From the NCBI RefSeq assembly GCF_003583365.1, contig NZ_QXED01000004.1, positions 124,001-188,000 of the forward strand: 64,000 nt of DNA, in the 5' to 3' direction. The position numbers were made by a program, and so were the translations under genes. The notes below the pieces were generated by a model. That model was not told where the DNA came from, did not search any database, and saw only the letters and a program-made list of their open reading frames with translations. The DNA comes from Fibrisoma montanum. GTDB lineage: Bacteria > Bacteroidota > Bacteroidia > Cytophagales > Spirosomataceae. Of the stretch, positions 1-9,484 are shown piece by piece. Every line of letters starts with the position of its first letter. Position 1 is the stretch's first letter.

Positions 1-1832
1 AGGTCGGCGTCTTCTTCGACGATGTTCCGCCGTTTGGCATTCCAGTCGGTAAAGGCTTTCACACACCCCCCAATGAAAATTGGCAGCGTTGTCGACAACG
101 GGAGATACAGACCAACCGCAAACGCCAGCGCACTTACGCCCACCAATTCAAACACAAACGCCAGAAAGGCTCCTACCAGCACAAACTGCCAGTCGAGGTT
201 AAACGACAGCAGCCCTTTAATAAGCGTAGCCATGAGGGTACCCTGCGGAGCCGGAAACTTATCGCTGCCGATGGCATGCGTAATGCCCTGAGCCAGTAAG
301 TCAGGTGTTGGTGTATCCAGAATTTTGACCGTTGCACCAATCACCAGCGATGAGACAATAACCCCCACAAACAGGGCCATCTGCTGGTATTTAGGCGTAG
401 CGCCAACCAGATAACCGGTCTTCAGATCCTGCGACGTAGCACCGGCCGTAGCAGCCGCCACGCAAATCATACTGCCCACTACCAGAACGGCCGGTTCAAA
501 CGCTTTTCCGGTCAATCCAAAGCCGATGAACACCAGGGCCGTTCCCATAATGGTGGCGATGGTCATACCCGACACGGGCGACGAACTTGACCCGATCAGG
601 CCGACAATCCGGCTGGCTACCGTCACGAAGAAAAAGCCAAAGACAATGACCAGAATACCCAGCAGCAGCTTGGTCAGCAACGTATCGCCCGGTACCTGCG
701 GCAGGATAACCATCAAACCAACCAGAATCAGGCTGCCAAACACCACAACCCGAATGGATAAATCCTGTTCGGTTCGACGAACGGCGCTGCTCTCGGCGCT
801 TAAATCGACGCTACTCCGGGTAAAACTCTGCCGGAACGACGATATAATCGTTGGGATCGTTTTCAACAGCGTCATGAATCCGCCCGCCGTTACGGCACCG
901 GCACCTATCTGCCGGATGTAGGCCCGGTAAATGGCCGCGGCCGTATCGCCGAACGTTTTAGTCTCCGGGTTCCAGCCGCCCGGGCCGCCAGCTACGTTAA
1001 CATCGGCCAGATAACCGAGCTTCTGAAGCTGAGCCGCGATAATCTCGCCCGGTACCAGCGAGGCCAACAGCGGAATCAGGCCAAGCCAGGCCAGGATTCC
1101 GCCACCGACGAGTACCGCCGAAATCCTGAATCCGATGATGTAGCCGACGCCCAGGTACTCAGGCGTAATTTCGCCCGCTACCTGCGCCGATGGGAAAAAG
1201 CGATTGGCCTGTTTCGTGGCCCAGACGGGCACTTCGGCAATGATGTGCAGCACTTTCTGCAACACAGCGTAGAGGAGGGCTACACCAAGCCCCTGGTAGG
1301 CTGTTTTGGCAAAGTTACCGCCCCGCTCTCCGGCCATCAATACCGATGCACAGGCCGTACCTTCGGGGTAGGGCAGGGTGCCGTGTTCCTGCACAATCAG
1401 CGACCGGCGCAGCGGGATCATCATCAGGGTGCCCACCAGTCCGCCCAGAATGGCAAGCGTCAGAATGGTCCAGTAGTTGAAGAAGTCGGCACCGACACTC
1501 TGGCCATTTTCACCAGCGGTCAGAAACAGAAAACCGGGCATCGTAAAAACAACCCCGGATGCAATGGATTCGCCGGCTGATCCTGTTGTTTGAATGATAT
1601 TATTTTCGAGAATCGTAGTGTTCAGGAACCGCCGGCCGAGCGATATGGCCAATACGGCAATGGGAATGGAAGCTGACACCGAGAGTCCGGCTTTGAGCGA
1701 TAGATAGACGGTAGCAGCGCCAAAGAGTATGCCGAAAACAGCACCGGTGATAATCGCCTTGAGCGTAAATTCAGCCGGCGATTCGGTCGCGGGAACAAAG
1801 GGTTTGAGGTCAGGTACGGATTTGGTTTCCAT
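1..1832 (-). CDS. OPT family oligopeptide transporter (3' part outside window)
   Basis: Inner-membrane oligopeptide/metal-chelate transporter of the OPT superfamily. The reading frame opens with METKSVPDLKPFVPATE at 1832 and stays open to the left edge, so about 610 N-terminal residues are visible and the C-terminus is missing. The protein is very hydrophobic, with many membrane segments. It shows the pattern of the bacterial OPT branch: an early segment FTLKAIITGAVFGILFGAA, a loop with LPYPEGTACASVLMAGE, and near the window edge a hydrophilic stretch NAKRRNIVEEDADL. The start is the only ATG before the hydrophobic region. The gene is monocistronic here, divergent from the tRNA-Gly promoter. 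The family call rests on these motifs; the substrate is not deducible. Confidence 0.88.
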   Translation of the reverse strand, partial: METKSVPDLKPFVPATESPAEFTLKAIITGAVFGILFGAATVYLSLKAGLSVSASIPIAVLAISLGRRFLNTTILENNIIQTTGSAGESIASGVVFTMPGFLFLTAGENGQSVGADFFNYWTILTLAILGGLVGTLMMIPLRRSLIVQEHGTLPYPEGTACASVLMAGERGGNFAKTAYQGLGVALLYAVLQKVLHIIAEVPVWATKQANRFFPSAQVAGEITPEYLGVGYIIGFRISAVLVGGGILAWLGLIPLLASLVPGEIIAAQLQKLGYLADVNVAGGPGGWNPETKTFGDTAAAIYRAYIRQIGAGAVTAGGFMTLLKTIPTIISSFRQSFTRSSVDLSAESSAVRRTEQDLSIRVVVFGSLILVGLMVILPQVPGDTLLTKLLLGILVIVFGFFFVTVASRIVGLIGSSSSPVSGMTIATIMGTALVFIGFGLTGKAFEPAVLVVGSMICVAAATAGATSQDLKTGYLVGATPKYQQMALFVGVIVSSLVIGATVKILDTPTPDLLAQGITHAIGSDKFPAPQGTLMATLIKGLLSFNLDWQFVLVGAFLAFVFELVGVSALAFAVGLYLPLSTTLPIFIGGCVKAFTDWNAKRRNIVEEDAD

Positions 1833-1922
1833 GTAAGCGGAGAATTTCAGTGAAATAATAACGCTTTTCCGGCAAACCCTTCCCGGAACAATTGAATTTA
1901 TTCAACAGCCCTGGTCAATCCC

Positions 1923-1952
1923 TTGACTTTTATGCAGACAGTGCGATATTTG
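1923..1952 (+). promoter_or_regulatory. Candidate Bacteroidota promoter of tRNA-Gly
   Basis: TTG at 1923-1925, a 19-base spacer and GATATTTG at 1945-1952 approximate the TTTG / TAnnTTTG consensus, one base off in the -7 box. The tRNA begins 13 bases after the box. The initiator tRNA promoter at 45910 has the same spacing and distance. Confidence 0.5.
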
Positions 1953-1964
1953 TGTACATAAGAA

Positions 1965-2037
1965 GCGGAAGTAGCTCAGTTGGTAGAGCGGCAGCTTCCC
2001 AAGCTGCAGGTCGCGAGTTCGAGACTCGTCTTCCGCT
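1965..2037 (+). tRNA. tRNA-Gly (anticodon CCC)
   Basis: A complete cloverleaf can be drawn. Acceptor GCGGAAG (1965-1971) pairs with CTTCCGC (2030-2036) with discriminator T. The D arm has GCTC/GAGC. The anticodon stem GCAGC/GCTGC encloses loop TTCCCAA (anticodon CCC), and the T arm has loop TTCGAGA. The 3' CCA is not encoded. It reads Gly codon GGG. An intrinsic terminator follows. Confidence 0.96.
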
Positions 2038-2054
2038 CTGATTGAAATCCTTAT

Positions 2055-2092
2055 AAAACAGCCACTTGCATGCAACTGCAAGTGGCTGTTTT
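2055..2092 (+). terminator. Intrinsic terminator after tRNA-Gly
   Basis: A perfect stem AAAACAGCCACTTGCA / TGCAAGTGGCTGTTTT with a 6-base loop lies 17 bases behind the tRNA and ends in a T-run. Confidence 0.85.
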
Positions 2093-2175
2093 ATTCAATG
2101 TTGTATCAATTACCAATTAATATCGCTGTCGAGTAAGCTTTGTGTCGTTGAAGAATGGAAGAACTTTCTTTAAAG

Positions 2176-2200
2176 AGCCCGTCTTTGACGAACGGGTTTT
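2176..2200 (-). terminator. Weak candidate terminator of the head-repeat gene
   Basis: A short GC stem (CCCGT / ACGGG, 2178-2196) lies just downstream of the stop codon at 2220. It has only a short T-rich tail on the minus strand. Confidence 0.35.
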
Positions 2201-2219
2201 CTTGTGTTAAAGCTGATCC

Positions 2220-4109
2220 TTATTTGCGTTGAAGAAGCTGATTAACTAATCTCTTTAACTCATTAATCTCGGCTTGCTGCTGTTGGTTGGCTTTTTCGAG
2301 TTGAATCGAATACAGAGTTAGTTCTTCGACCTTTTCCAGTAGCTTGGCATCCATCTTGCCTACATCTACGCCCTGCCTGACTACTTCTTCAGCCGAAGGG
2401 ATGCCCGGCAGATGCTGATGAGCCTTGATGTAGTGCTCTACTTCAGTTAATGACTTTAACGGGTAGGTAGGCGCAAAAACTTTGTCTGACCAGTCGGTTG
2501 TGTTCTTTATAGCCACTTTCACCTTCTCTGTCAAAATTCCATCGGCCACATACAAGCGGTAGCCGGACGGTGTTTTGGTCACGTTCGAGCCAATAATGAC
2601 GGCGTTGTCGTCTATGTTGGTTAGATAGCGGCCATTACGCTGCCATAGACTCTCACTAGCGGCCTCCCGGGCGCTGCTGTTGGTGCTGGCTAGGATGACG
2701 TTACCTGAACCGTCTACAGTCAGAAACTTGGTCTGGTTCAGCGCACTAGCTGGCGAACCACTAGTCAGGTTTTGCAAACGCAGCCCCGAGGTGTTGGCAG
2801 TCGCAGAAACCACATGCAGCTTCGTAGAAGGGGCGGTAGTACCAATGCCTATGTTGGCCCCATCGCCTAACACCAAGGCATTGGATATGCTCACTTTGGC
2901 GTTGTTACCGATAGCTGTAGCGTTGCTTAGGCCGTTGGCAGCGGCATCAGCCCGGAAACCGATGAAGGTATTGTTGATGCCCGCTACGTTACTGCGACCC
3001 GATTCAAAGCCGATAGCCAGGTTATTAGAACCATTGACGTTAGCGCCGTTACCAGCGTTGGCGCCGATGTAGATGTTGAAGCCTCCAGTGATGTTGCCGC
3101 CCCCGGCGTTATCGCCCAGGAAGTAATTGCCCGAACCACTGGTATTGGCGGCCCCTGAGTTAGTTCCAAAAAAGTAGTTTGATGAGCCGGTGACGTTGTT
3201 CTGACCCGCCTGTACGCCTATGAACGAGTTGAACTGACCACTGGTGTTATTCAAGCCAGCATTGCTACCGACGAAGGTATTAGCACTTGCCGTGTTTTTG
3301 AAGCCGGCCTGATTGCCAATGAAGGTATTTTGGGAGGTTGTAGTGTTTGCCCAACCAGCGTACCACCCTAAAAAAGTATTGCTGGTTCCACTTGTGTTAT
3401 TATTTCCAGCGCTGTATCCGAAGAAGGAATTATTGCTTGCATTGTTGTTAACGCCTGCCAGAGAGCCGAAGAATGAATTTTGAGCGCCCGTAGTATTGTT
3501 CGTGCCCGCAGCACGTCCTACAAACGTATTTTCCGGGCCGGTTGTATTTCGGTTGCCGGCAAATACGCCCAGGAATGTGTTGTACTCACCGGTAGTGTTA
3601 TACACTCCAGATTCATAGCCAAAAAAGCTGTTATAGCTTCCAGTTGTATTGAATCCTCCGGAATTAGCACCAAAAAACGCATTTAACGAGCCGCTTCTGT
3701 TTTCTTGCCCTGCCCCTATCCCAAAAAATGCGTTGTTATTGCCGGTTGTGTTAAAAGTTCCCGCTGATCGGCCAAAAAATGAGTTGTTACCTCCGCTCGT
3801 ATTGGCGTTGCCGGCAAATGTGCCCACAAAGACGTTATCAGCCCCTGTGCTGTTTGCTGTACCAGCCCCGAATCCGACAAATGTATTGTACGTAGCCGTC
3901 GTTGCTCCAGCTCCTGCACTTTTTCCGACAAATACGTTACCGGCGCCAGTTTGTGCATCACTCCCGGCTTGTACACCAACGAGAACGTTGTCTGAACCAG
4001 GAGTTGGCTGACTGGTTCGAATAACAGTATTGTTCTGTGCTTGGGCTGTGTAACCAGCCAAAAGTAACGCAGCAAACCAAAGGTTAGGTTTAATAAACGT
4101 GTTGATCAT
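2220..4109 (-). CDS. Secreted fibre-like protein with 17-residue head repeats
   Basis: 629 residues. The signal peptide (about residues 1-24, ending AQA) is followed from residue 41 to about 396 by 21 tandem units of about 17 residues, of form N-x-F-h-G-x-x-A-G-x-x-N-T-T-G-x-x. These resemble the left-handed beta-roll heads of YadA-like trimeric adhesins and phage tail fibres. Residues about 420-545 form a spacer containing an IGIGTTAPSTKLHV segment, common at the base of Bacteroidota fibre proteins. The C-terminus (about 540-629) has the LKSLTEVEHYIKAHQHLPG... DAKLLEKVEELTLY pattern typical of Bacteroidota tail-fibre-like proteins and ends in a coiled coil. Probably a trimeric surface or extracellular fibre; its ligand is unknown. 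No typical T9SS CTD is seen, so the secretion route is open. Confidence 0.8.
   Translation of the reverse strand: MINTFIKPNLWFAALLLAGYTAQAQNNTVIRTSQPTPGSDNVLVGVQAGSDAQTGAGNVFVGKSAGAGATTATYNTFVGFGAGTANSTGADNVFVGTFAGNANTSGGNNSFFGRSAGTFNTTGNNNAFFGIGAGQENRSGSLNAFFGANSGGFNTTGSYNSFFGYESGVYNTTGEYNTFLGVFAGNRNTTGPENTFVGRAAGTNNTTGAQNSFFGSLAGVNNNASNNSFFGYSAGNNNTSGTSNTFLGWYAGWANTTTSQNTFIGNQAGFKNTASANTFVGSNAGLNNTSGQFNSFIGVQAGQNNVTGSSNYFFGTNSGAANTSGSGNYFLGDNAGGGNITGGFNIYIGANAGNGANVNGSNNLAIGFESGRSNVAGINNTFIGFRADAAANGLSNATAIGNNAKVSISNALVLGDGANIGIGTTAPSTKLHVVSATANTSGLRLQNLTSGSPASALNQTKFLTVDGSGNVILASTNSSAREAASESLWQRNGRYLTNIDDNAVIIGSNVTKTPSGYRLYVADGILTEKVKVAIKNTTDWSDKVFAPTYPLKSLTEVEHYIKAHQHLPGIPSAEEVVRQGVDVGKMDAKLLEKVEELTLYSIQLEKANQQQQAEINELKRLVNQLLQRK
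2922..3989 (-). repeat. Tandem ~51-bp coding repeats (21 units)
   Basis: This is the DNA encoding residues 41-396 of the fibre-like protein. The unit is 51 bp, with two 48-bp and one 54-bp variants. Units are diverged at DNA level but keep in-frame length, so copy number could vary by recombination. Confidence 0.8.
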
Positions 4110-4284
4110 ATATTGAAACTAGTATAGTTAAATCATGTGAACTCAAGCGAGTTACATTAATTGTGGTTATTTATTCACCCAGTAGATAAATAAGCAGAAA
4201 ATAAAGAATCAGGACATAGATGAGATAGTAACTGGCTGACTTTTGCAACCGACTTCATAGCGAAAGTGACAGTCAAAGCGATTA

Positions 4285-4314
4285 AGAAAAAAGCCCGACG
4301 CAGTGCGTCGGGCC
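4285..4314 (-). terminator. Intrinsic terminator of the beta-helix gene
   Basis: On the minus strand a 9-bp GC stem (GCCCGACGC / GCGTCGGGC, 3-base loop) is followed by TTTTTTCTT. It lies about 65 bases beyond the stop of the gene ending at 4378. Confidence 0.85.
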
Positions 4315-4377
4315 GTTGGTAAGTAATGTCGGTGGGAGGAAATCTGAGATCGCTCGTATGGTAGAATGCCACCCGAT

Positions 4378-5991
4378 TCACTGTTTCAGGAAGCGCCCTC
4401 CGTACTGGCGGGACGTCGTGCCAACCCGCAACAGGTAGAGCCCCTTGCCCAGATGCCCGACCGGCAGCCGCAGCTCGCTTACCGGAGTTCCGGCCGCATG
4501 GCGGCTGATCACCCGGCCATTGTTGTCCACAATGCTCAACTCGGCAATCGGCTCCTCGTTGCTCAACCGCACCACCAGCTGATCCGTGACCGGCGAAGGG
4601 TACGCCCGAACCAGCACCAGCTCCGATGCCCCGGCGGCTAGCGCTTCGCTTGTGACGCCCTGACGAGCTCCTGACGCACCACCCTCGTAGGCGCCGATGT
4701 CGTAGACACCACCCTGCGGACGCCCTCTGTCGTCCAGATCCGCCACCACCCCGTAGCGGCTCGTGTTCTGGCCCGTGTTGAGCAAAGGCGAACCACTGAC
4801 TACCCTCAGGTCTCCGATTGAAGCATTCACAAACTTAGCTTCATTGGCACTGGCTGCGGTGTAGTTGTTGAGAGCCGTGAAGCGCACCTTGTTGTTGAGC
4901 GTCGAGAGGTAGCGGTTGCCGGCTACCTGCACAACCGCGTTGTTGAGCAGCGTTGTCGTCTGGGTTTCGTTGTAAAGCTTGACGCCTTCCTCACCCGTTG
5001 CAAAAATCGTGTTGTTGACCAGCGCTATCTCGACGTTAGCCAGCGTTCCTTTACGTTCATCAACGAAGACTCCGTTCGCGACGGTTTCGGCAATGACGTT
5101 GTTGTAAATCCTGTTAGGCCCCAGATGCCCTACGATGATCAAGCCGATGCCCTTGGCCTTGCGAATGGTGTTGTTGTAGAAGTTACCACTGACCCCGCCC
5201 CCGATCTGCACACCGTTGTCCTGATAGGGATCAAAGGGGTCGATACCCGAGTTGAAGACCGAGTTGTGGTGCACCTGCGATTCGGGCGCACAGGCGTACT
5301 GGATGCCCTCGCAGCCGGTGTTGACCGTGCGGTTGTAGCTGATCTCAAGGCCATAGATGTTGTGAGGCAGCAGCTTCACGCTGGCGCCGTTGCAGGTGCG
5401 GCTCTGGCCTTCGTTCCAGAACGAGTTGCCGATGTAGAGGCCTTCGCCTTTGACGTCATGGACGTAGTTGTGATGGACCTTGACATTGTACATGGCAAAG
5501 TTGGCCCGTTGGGTGGAAACGTCGCAGGTGGGGTCGGTCTTGATCATGATGCCCGCAAAGCCAGCGTTGGAGACCTCCACATGGTCCACCTCACAATCGG
5601 AACTCATGCCGGTGATGTTGAGGCCGGAGATGCCGCTGCCGGTTCTGGAGATGTGAATGCCGTACTCGAGTCCGGCCACGCCGGTTCCGGTGATCTGGAA
5701 GTAGCGGCTGCCCTGGATGGCGATGCCGGTGGTTGAACCGGTTGGATAGTTGATCTCCACCAGGCCGCCACAGTTGACGAATTTGATGGGGTTAGCTGGC
5801 GTACCAACGAAGTTGTTCAGCCGCAGGAAGTCGTAGCGGCCGGCCTGGATGCAGACGGTAGCACCGGGGCCGATCTTGAGGGTTTTACCATCGTAGGAAC
5901 CGGTTTTGGTGATGGTGTAGGTACAGTTACAGGTTTGAGCGATTGAAAACTGTACCCAAAGCGTAAAAAGGAGAGTTAAGTAAATTTTCAT
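4378..5991 (-). CDS. Secreted right-handed beta-helix protein with T9SS type A sorting domain
   Basis: 537 residues from the ATG at 5991; a GTG one codon upstream is less likely. Signal peptide MKIYLTLLFTLWVQFSIAQ. Residues about 20-390 form a parallel beta-helix with recurrent Asn/Gly-rich turns and h-x-N-N-h strands (HHNYVHD, YNNVIAE, LVNNTIF, LLNNAVV), as in pectate-lyase-like and carbohydrate-binding folds. A DIGAYEGG motif near 435 often closes such domains. The last 80 residues (YPSPVTDQLVVRL ... GLYLLRV ... GRFLKQ) are a type A T9SS C-terminal sorting signal, so the product is probably exported and anchored or released at the cell surface. A polysaccharide-related role is an inference; no catalytic residues could be assigned. 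Confidence 0.85.
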   Translation of the reverse strand: MKIYLTLLFTLWVQFSIAQTCNCTYTITKTGSYDGKTLKIGPGATVCIQAGRYDFLRLNNFVGTPANPIKFVNCGGLVEINYPTGSTTGIAIQGSRYFQITGTGVAGLEYGIHISRTGSGISGLNITGMSSDCEVDHVEVSNAGFAGIMIKTDPTCDVSTQRANFAMYNVKVHHNYVHDVKGEGLYIGNSFWNEGQSRTCNGASVKLLPHNIYGLEISYNRTVNTGCEGIQYACAPESQVHHNSVFNSGIDPFDPYQDNGVQIGGGVSGNFYNNTIRKAKGIGLIIVGHLGPNRIYNNVIAETVANGVFVDERKGTLANVEIALVNNTIFATGEEGVKLYNETQTTTLLNNAVVQVAGNRYLSTLNNKVRFTALNNYTAASANEAKFVNASIGDLRVVSGSPLLNTGQNTSRYGVVADLDDRGRPQGGVYDIGAYEGGASGARQGVTSEALAAGASELVLVRAYPSPVTDQLVVRLSNEEPIAELSIVDNNGRVISRHAAGTPVSELRLPVGHLGKGLYLLRVGTTSRQYGGRFLKQ

Positions 5992-6636
5992 CACATATAG
6001 GAGATTTAAATGGAGCTTAATTTTAATATATGAAAACTGAAATGTTATAATATAGTTAAAAATTTAATAAAAAATCTGCTTTTAGTAAATAATATATTTA
6101 ATACGGTAACTAAATTATTCACTGGGGCGGCTGTTGGTTGATCAAGTATCAGAAAGGAGTAAGATCAGGCAGTGGTGACAACCAAGTGATCAGTAATTAA
6201 AAAGCCCTATGTACATCATCGGGTCACCGTGAACGCGCAACAACTCAGCCGGCTTACCAAAAAGCCTGTCGTAGTTTACCGGAGCAGTGAACCGACCAGC
6301 GGAAGGTGCAGACAACTGAAGTGATGGCCAAACAATACCAGCTTAACACGAGAGGGGCTGCCAATGCCGGTAAATGGGAGATGTGGTCGTAGGCGAACAG
6401 GCATTTAGATTTTCCTGTCAACATGGGTTATGGAAGCCACCCGCCAACCTGCTGGTGTTTCATAATGCCGATTGATCGGTGATGAGTGGCACGTTGTTGC
6501 CAGACAAGCTGCTTGAGTAGGGCAGGAAAACCAGATTGCAGATTAATAAAAACCACAATACCCCATTAAAACCAGATAGTTTTTGTGCTTTAGATGGAAA
6601 GGCAATGTTTCGTTTCCTTTCAATCATCTGTAAAGT
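5992..6636. other. 645-bp intergenic region without an intact gene
   Basis: 6000-6120 is strongly AT-rich and probably holds the promoter of the minus-strand gene. 6120-6600 is GC-richer, with short open stretches broken by stops in every frame (for example MAKQYQLNTRGAANAGKWEMWS then stop near 6324-6390). It may be the remnant of a decayed gene. No family could be recognised. Confidence 0.5.
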
Positions 6637-9261
6637 ATGTTTAAGCTTTCAATCAGCTTCCTGTCTGCCTTCTTGCTGACGTTTGGTATTAATAACACTG
6701 GAGGGTTAATAAAAAAGCCGGAGGTAGCTACTCGTGTCGTTACGTTGCCGGATTATCCCGCTGATCTACAGGTTACAAACTTCTCCGGGCCTGAGCTGAC
6801 GCCTAGCCCGGCCTGTCTGGCAGTAGCGCCAACCGGCGAGGTGTTTGTTGGTGTCGATAAACAAGGCTCCCTGGGTAAAAAGCCAAATCTGGGCAGCATT
6901 ATCCGGCTGGTCGACACCGACAACGACGGCGACGTTGACCAGCACACGACGTTTGCGCAGGTGGATAATCCACGCGGTATCTTCGTGCTGGGTGATCAGG
7001 TGTTTGTCCTGCACGCCGTATTCTCGCCCGAAACCGGCAAAGCCAGCGGAATGAACCTGGTAGTCTTTGACGACAGGAACAGGGATGGAGCCGCCGATGG
7101 ACCGTCCAGACCACTGATTGAGAACATCAGTAACACGGCTTTTATCCAGCAGCGCGGGGTCGATCATGCTACCAACGGCATCCGGATGGGCATCGATGGC
7201 TGGATATACATTGCCGTCGGTGACTTTGGCTTTCACAATGCCGTTGATCGCTCGGGCAAAAAGCTGACCATGCTGGGTGGGGGAATCGTGCGGGTAAGGC
7301 CCGATGGCACTGAGATGGAGATTTATTCGCACGGCATGCGTAACATCTATGACGTGGCCATTGACCCCTACATGAACCTATTCACCCGCGACAATACCAA
7401 CGACGGGGGCGGCTGGAACATTCGCTTCAGCCATCAGATTCAATCCGCCGAGTATGGTTATCCGGTTTTGTTCAAGCACTTTACGGACGAAATCATTCCC
7501 GCCCTGGTCGATGTGGGCGGTGGCTCAGGCACCGGCTCGTTGTTTATGGACGAGCCTACGTGGCCCAAGAAATATAATCAGGTGCCCATGATGGCCGACT
7601 GGGGCCGTAATCAACTCTACATCCACCGGGTTACGCCGGACAAGGCATCGTTTACCCAGAAGGAAGAAGAATTTATCAAACTGCCGCAAATCACCGATGT
7701 CGACGTAGATGGCTCAGGCCGGATGTACCTGTCGGCCTGGAATGGAGCGAGCTATGTGGGTAACCCCAGCAAGGGCTACGTAGTACGCGTAGTGCCGCAG
7801 AACTGGACCCATACGGCGTTTCCGGACTTGAAAAAAGCGTCGGTGAAAAAACTGGCCGGGATGCTTACGGGCAAAAGCGCGGTGTTACGTCTGCACGCGT
7901 CTCAGGAGTTGCTGGCCCGCCCGGCAAAGCAAGCGGCCAAAGCTGCCTGGAACGTAGCGGCCGATCAAACGCTGCCATTGGCAAACCGGGTGGCAGGTAT
8001 CTTTACCTACGCACAGATTGCTCAGACAAACGGCATCAACAATCTGGTCAAATTAACCCAGGATGCATCGGTCCGGGAGTTTGCCCTGCGTGCGCTGGCC
8101 GATCGCAAACTCTTTACCGATAAGGTACCGCTGGCCCCATTCCTCGAAGCGGCAAAAGATCCCTCGGAGCGCGTGCAGGTGGCTGCGCTGGTGGGTCTGG
8201 GGCGATTGGAGAAACCAGAAGCGGCTTCGGTTTTAGTACAGGTGCCGGTTCCCGCTACGTTTGTGGCACCCGATAAGACTAGTGAAGGGCCACACGCTAC
8301 GCCGAATGCAGGTATTGTACCGGCTCACGTAGCCGTTCGGTCGCTGGTGGCGCTGAACGCGGTGGATGCCTGTCTGGAGGCCATCAACTCGCCAAACGCT
8401 ACGCTGGCTTTATGGGCACTGCGCTATATGCATACGCCCAAAGCGGCAAACGGATTGATAAAAGCGTATCAGCAGGCTAAGGAGCCAGCCCTCAAAAACC
8501 AAATCCTGATTACGCTCGCCCGGTTGTATAAACAGGAAGCCCCGTATGATGCGTCGTGGTGGTGGAGCACCCGCCCGGATACCCACGGACCGTACTACAA
8601 AGCGATGGAGTGGGAAGCGTCCCCCGCCATTCGGACGGTATTGATTAACGAATGGCAACAAGCCGCTGACAAGCAGTTTTTTACGGGTCTGAACAGCCGG
8701 CTCCGGCTCGAAATCCCTGAGTTTGGTGTTGAAACGCCGGTGGTCGTTCAGGAAGACAATAAAGTGGATCTGGAAAAGATCCGGAGTAAAAAAGGGCAGG
8801 TTGGTGCGGCTTCAATTGAGGATGTCATGCTGGCTATTGGTAAACTACCGGGCGATGCGGCTTTGGGCAAAACTCTGTTTACGCAGCAGGGTTGTGTGGC
8901 CTGCCATAGCCTCAGCAAGAATGAACCGATGAAAGGTCCCTTCATGGGTCAGATTGGGTCTATAATGAACCGGGAGCAGATTGCCGAATCAATCCTGAAA
9001 CCAAACGCATCCATATCCCAGGGTTTTTCGACCGTTCTGATCACGGCCAAAGGCAACAAAAGCTATACCGGCTTCGTAACCGAAGAATCGTCGGCCCGGG
9101 TTGTGTTGCGGGACATTGCCGGACAGGTCTACACAATCCGAAAGGCGGATATTACCAGCCGGAAAGAGATGGAAACATCCATGATGCCGACAGGCCTGGC
9201 CAACGCCCTGTCGTACGATGAATTTGCTTCGTTAATTACCTTTCTGTCACAACAAAAATGA
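6637..9261 (+). CDS. Secreted PQQ/sorbosone-dehydrogenase-like beta-propeller with HEAT-like region and C-terminal cytochrome c
   Basis: 874 residues with an N-terminal hydrophobic export segment. Residues about 40-390 resemble the beta-propeller of soluble sugar (sorbosone/glucose) dehydrogenases, with motifs such as NGIRMGIDGWIYIAVGDFG and SHGMRNIYDVAIDPYMNLF. About 395-640 is helical with repeated Ala/Leu pairs (HEAT-like). About 735-874 is a heme-binding domain with CVACH (Cys753, Cys756, His757) and a possible distal Met in the ETSMMPTG segment. This order matches the membrane-bound-dehydrogenase / heme-binding fusion family common in Planctomycetes and Bacteroidota. It probably oxidises a sugar or alcohol in the periplasm and passes electrons to its own heme. 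Substrate and cofactor are inferred. Monocistronic, with a terminator behind it. Confidence 0.83.
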   Translation: MFKLSISFLSAFLLTFGINNTGGLIKKPEVATRVVTLPDYPADLQVTNFSGPELTPSPACLAVAPTGEVFVGVDKQGSLGKKPNLGSIIRLVDTDNDGDVDQHTTFAQVDNPRGIFVLGDQVFVLHAVFSPETGKASGMNLVVFDDRNRDGAADGPSRPLIENISNTAFIQQRGVDHATNGIRMGIDGWIYIAVGDFGFHNAVDRSGKKLTMLGGGIVRVRPDGTEMEIYSHGMRNIYDVAIDPYMNLFTRDNTNDGGGWNIRFSHQIQSAEYGYPVLFKHFTDEIIPALVDVGGGSGTGSLFMDEPTWPKKYNQVPMMADWGRNQLYIHRVTPDKASFTQKEEEFIKLPQITDVDVDGSGRMYLSAWNGASYVGNPSKGYVVRVVPQNWTHTAFPDLKKASVKKLAGMLTGKSAVLRLHASQELLARPAKQAAKAAWNVAADQTLPLANRVAGIFTYAQIAQTNGINNLVKLTQDASVREFALRALADRKLFTDKVPLAPFLEAAKDPSERVQVAALVGLGRLEKPEAASVLVQVPVPATFVAPDKTSEGPHATPNAGIVPAHVAVRSLVALNAVDACLEAINSPNATLALWALRYMHTPKAANGLIKAYQQAKEPALKNQILITLARLYKQEAPYDASWWWSTRPDTHGPYYKAMEWEASPAIRTVLINEWQQAADKQFFTGLNSRLRLEIPEFGVETPVVVQEDNKVDLEKIRSKKGQVGAASIEDVMLAIGKLPGDAALGKTLFTQQGCVACHSLSKNEPMKGPFMGQIGSIMNREQIAESILKPNASISQGFSTVLITAKGNKSYTGFVTEESSARVVLRDIAGQVYTIRKADITSRKEMETSMMPTGLANALSYDEFASLITFLSQQK

Positions 9262-9263
9262 GC

Positions 9264-9300
9264 AAAAGCAGGCAGGATATTTCACCTGCCTGCCTGTTTT
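9264..9300 (+). terminator. Intrinsic terminator of the cytochrome fusion gene
   Basis: Stem GCAGGCAGG / CCTGCCTGC (9268-9276 and 9285-9293) with an 8-base loop, preceded by AAAA and followed by TGTTTT. Confidence 0.8.
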
Positions 9301-9484
9301 ACCTGCTTCATAAAGTAGACGTAGTCGCGTAGGTCTGCTGTCGGGGAGTTCGGTAACCGGCTCTTGTCCTGGTTGACCGGGCCCGGTCGCGCGCTCACTA
9401 ATCGTAAGGTTACTGACGTAAACAATGCCGTTACTCGCAGCGTTGTATTTACCAGATTAGGTTTAATTAATAATACTCAATGTT

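Noticed and set aside
22-921. Plus-strand open frames at the left edge
   Set aside because: Antisense to the partial OPT transporter, whose membrane pattern is clear on the minus strand.
2922-3989. Possible CRISPR array because of regular 51-bp periodicity
   Set aside because: The period is a translated 17-residue repeat in an open frame with diverged units, not identical repeats with spacers.
3649-4011. Open frames antisense to the head-repeat gene
   Set aside because: They arise from the repetitive codons of the real gene and show the same period.
4175-4381. 68-residue minus-strand open frame overlapping the terminator at 4285
   Set aside because: It runs through an intrinsic terminator and lacks protein-like composition.
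5125-5736. 203-residue plus-strand frame rich in Val, Asp and Gly
   Set aside because: A reading of the beta-helix gene from the other strand; the beta-helix protein has signal peptide and CTD.
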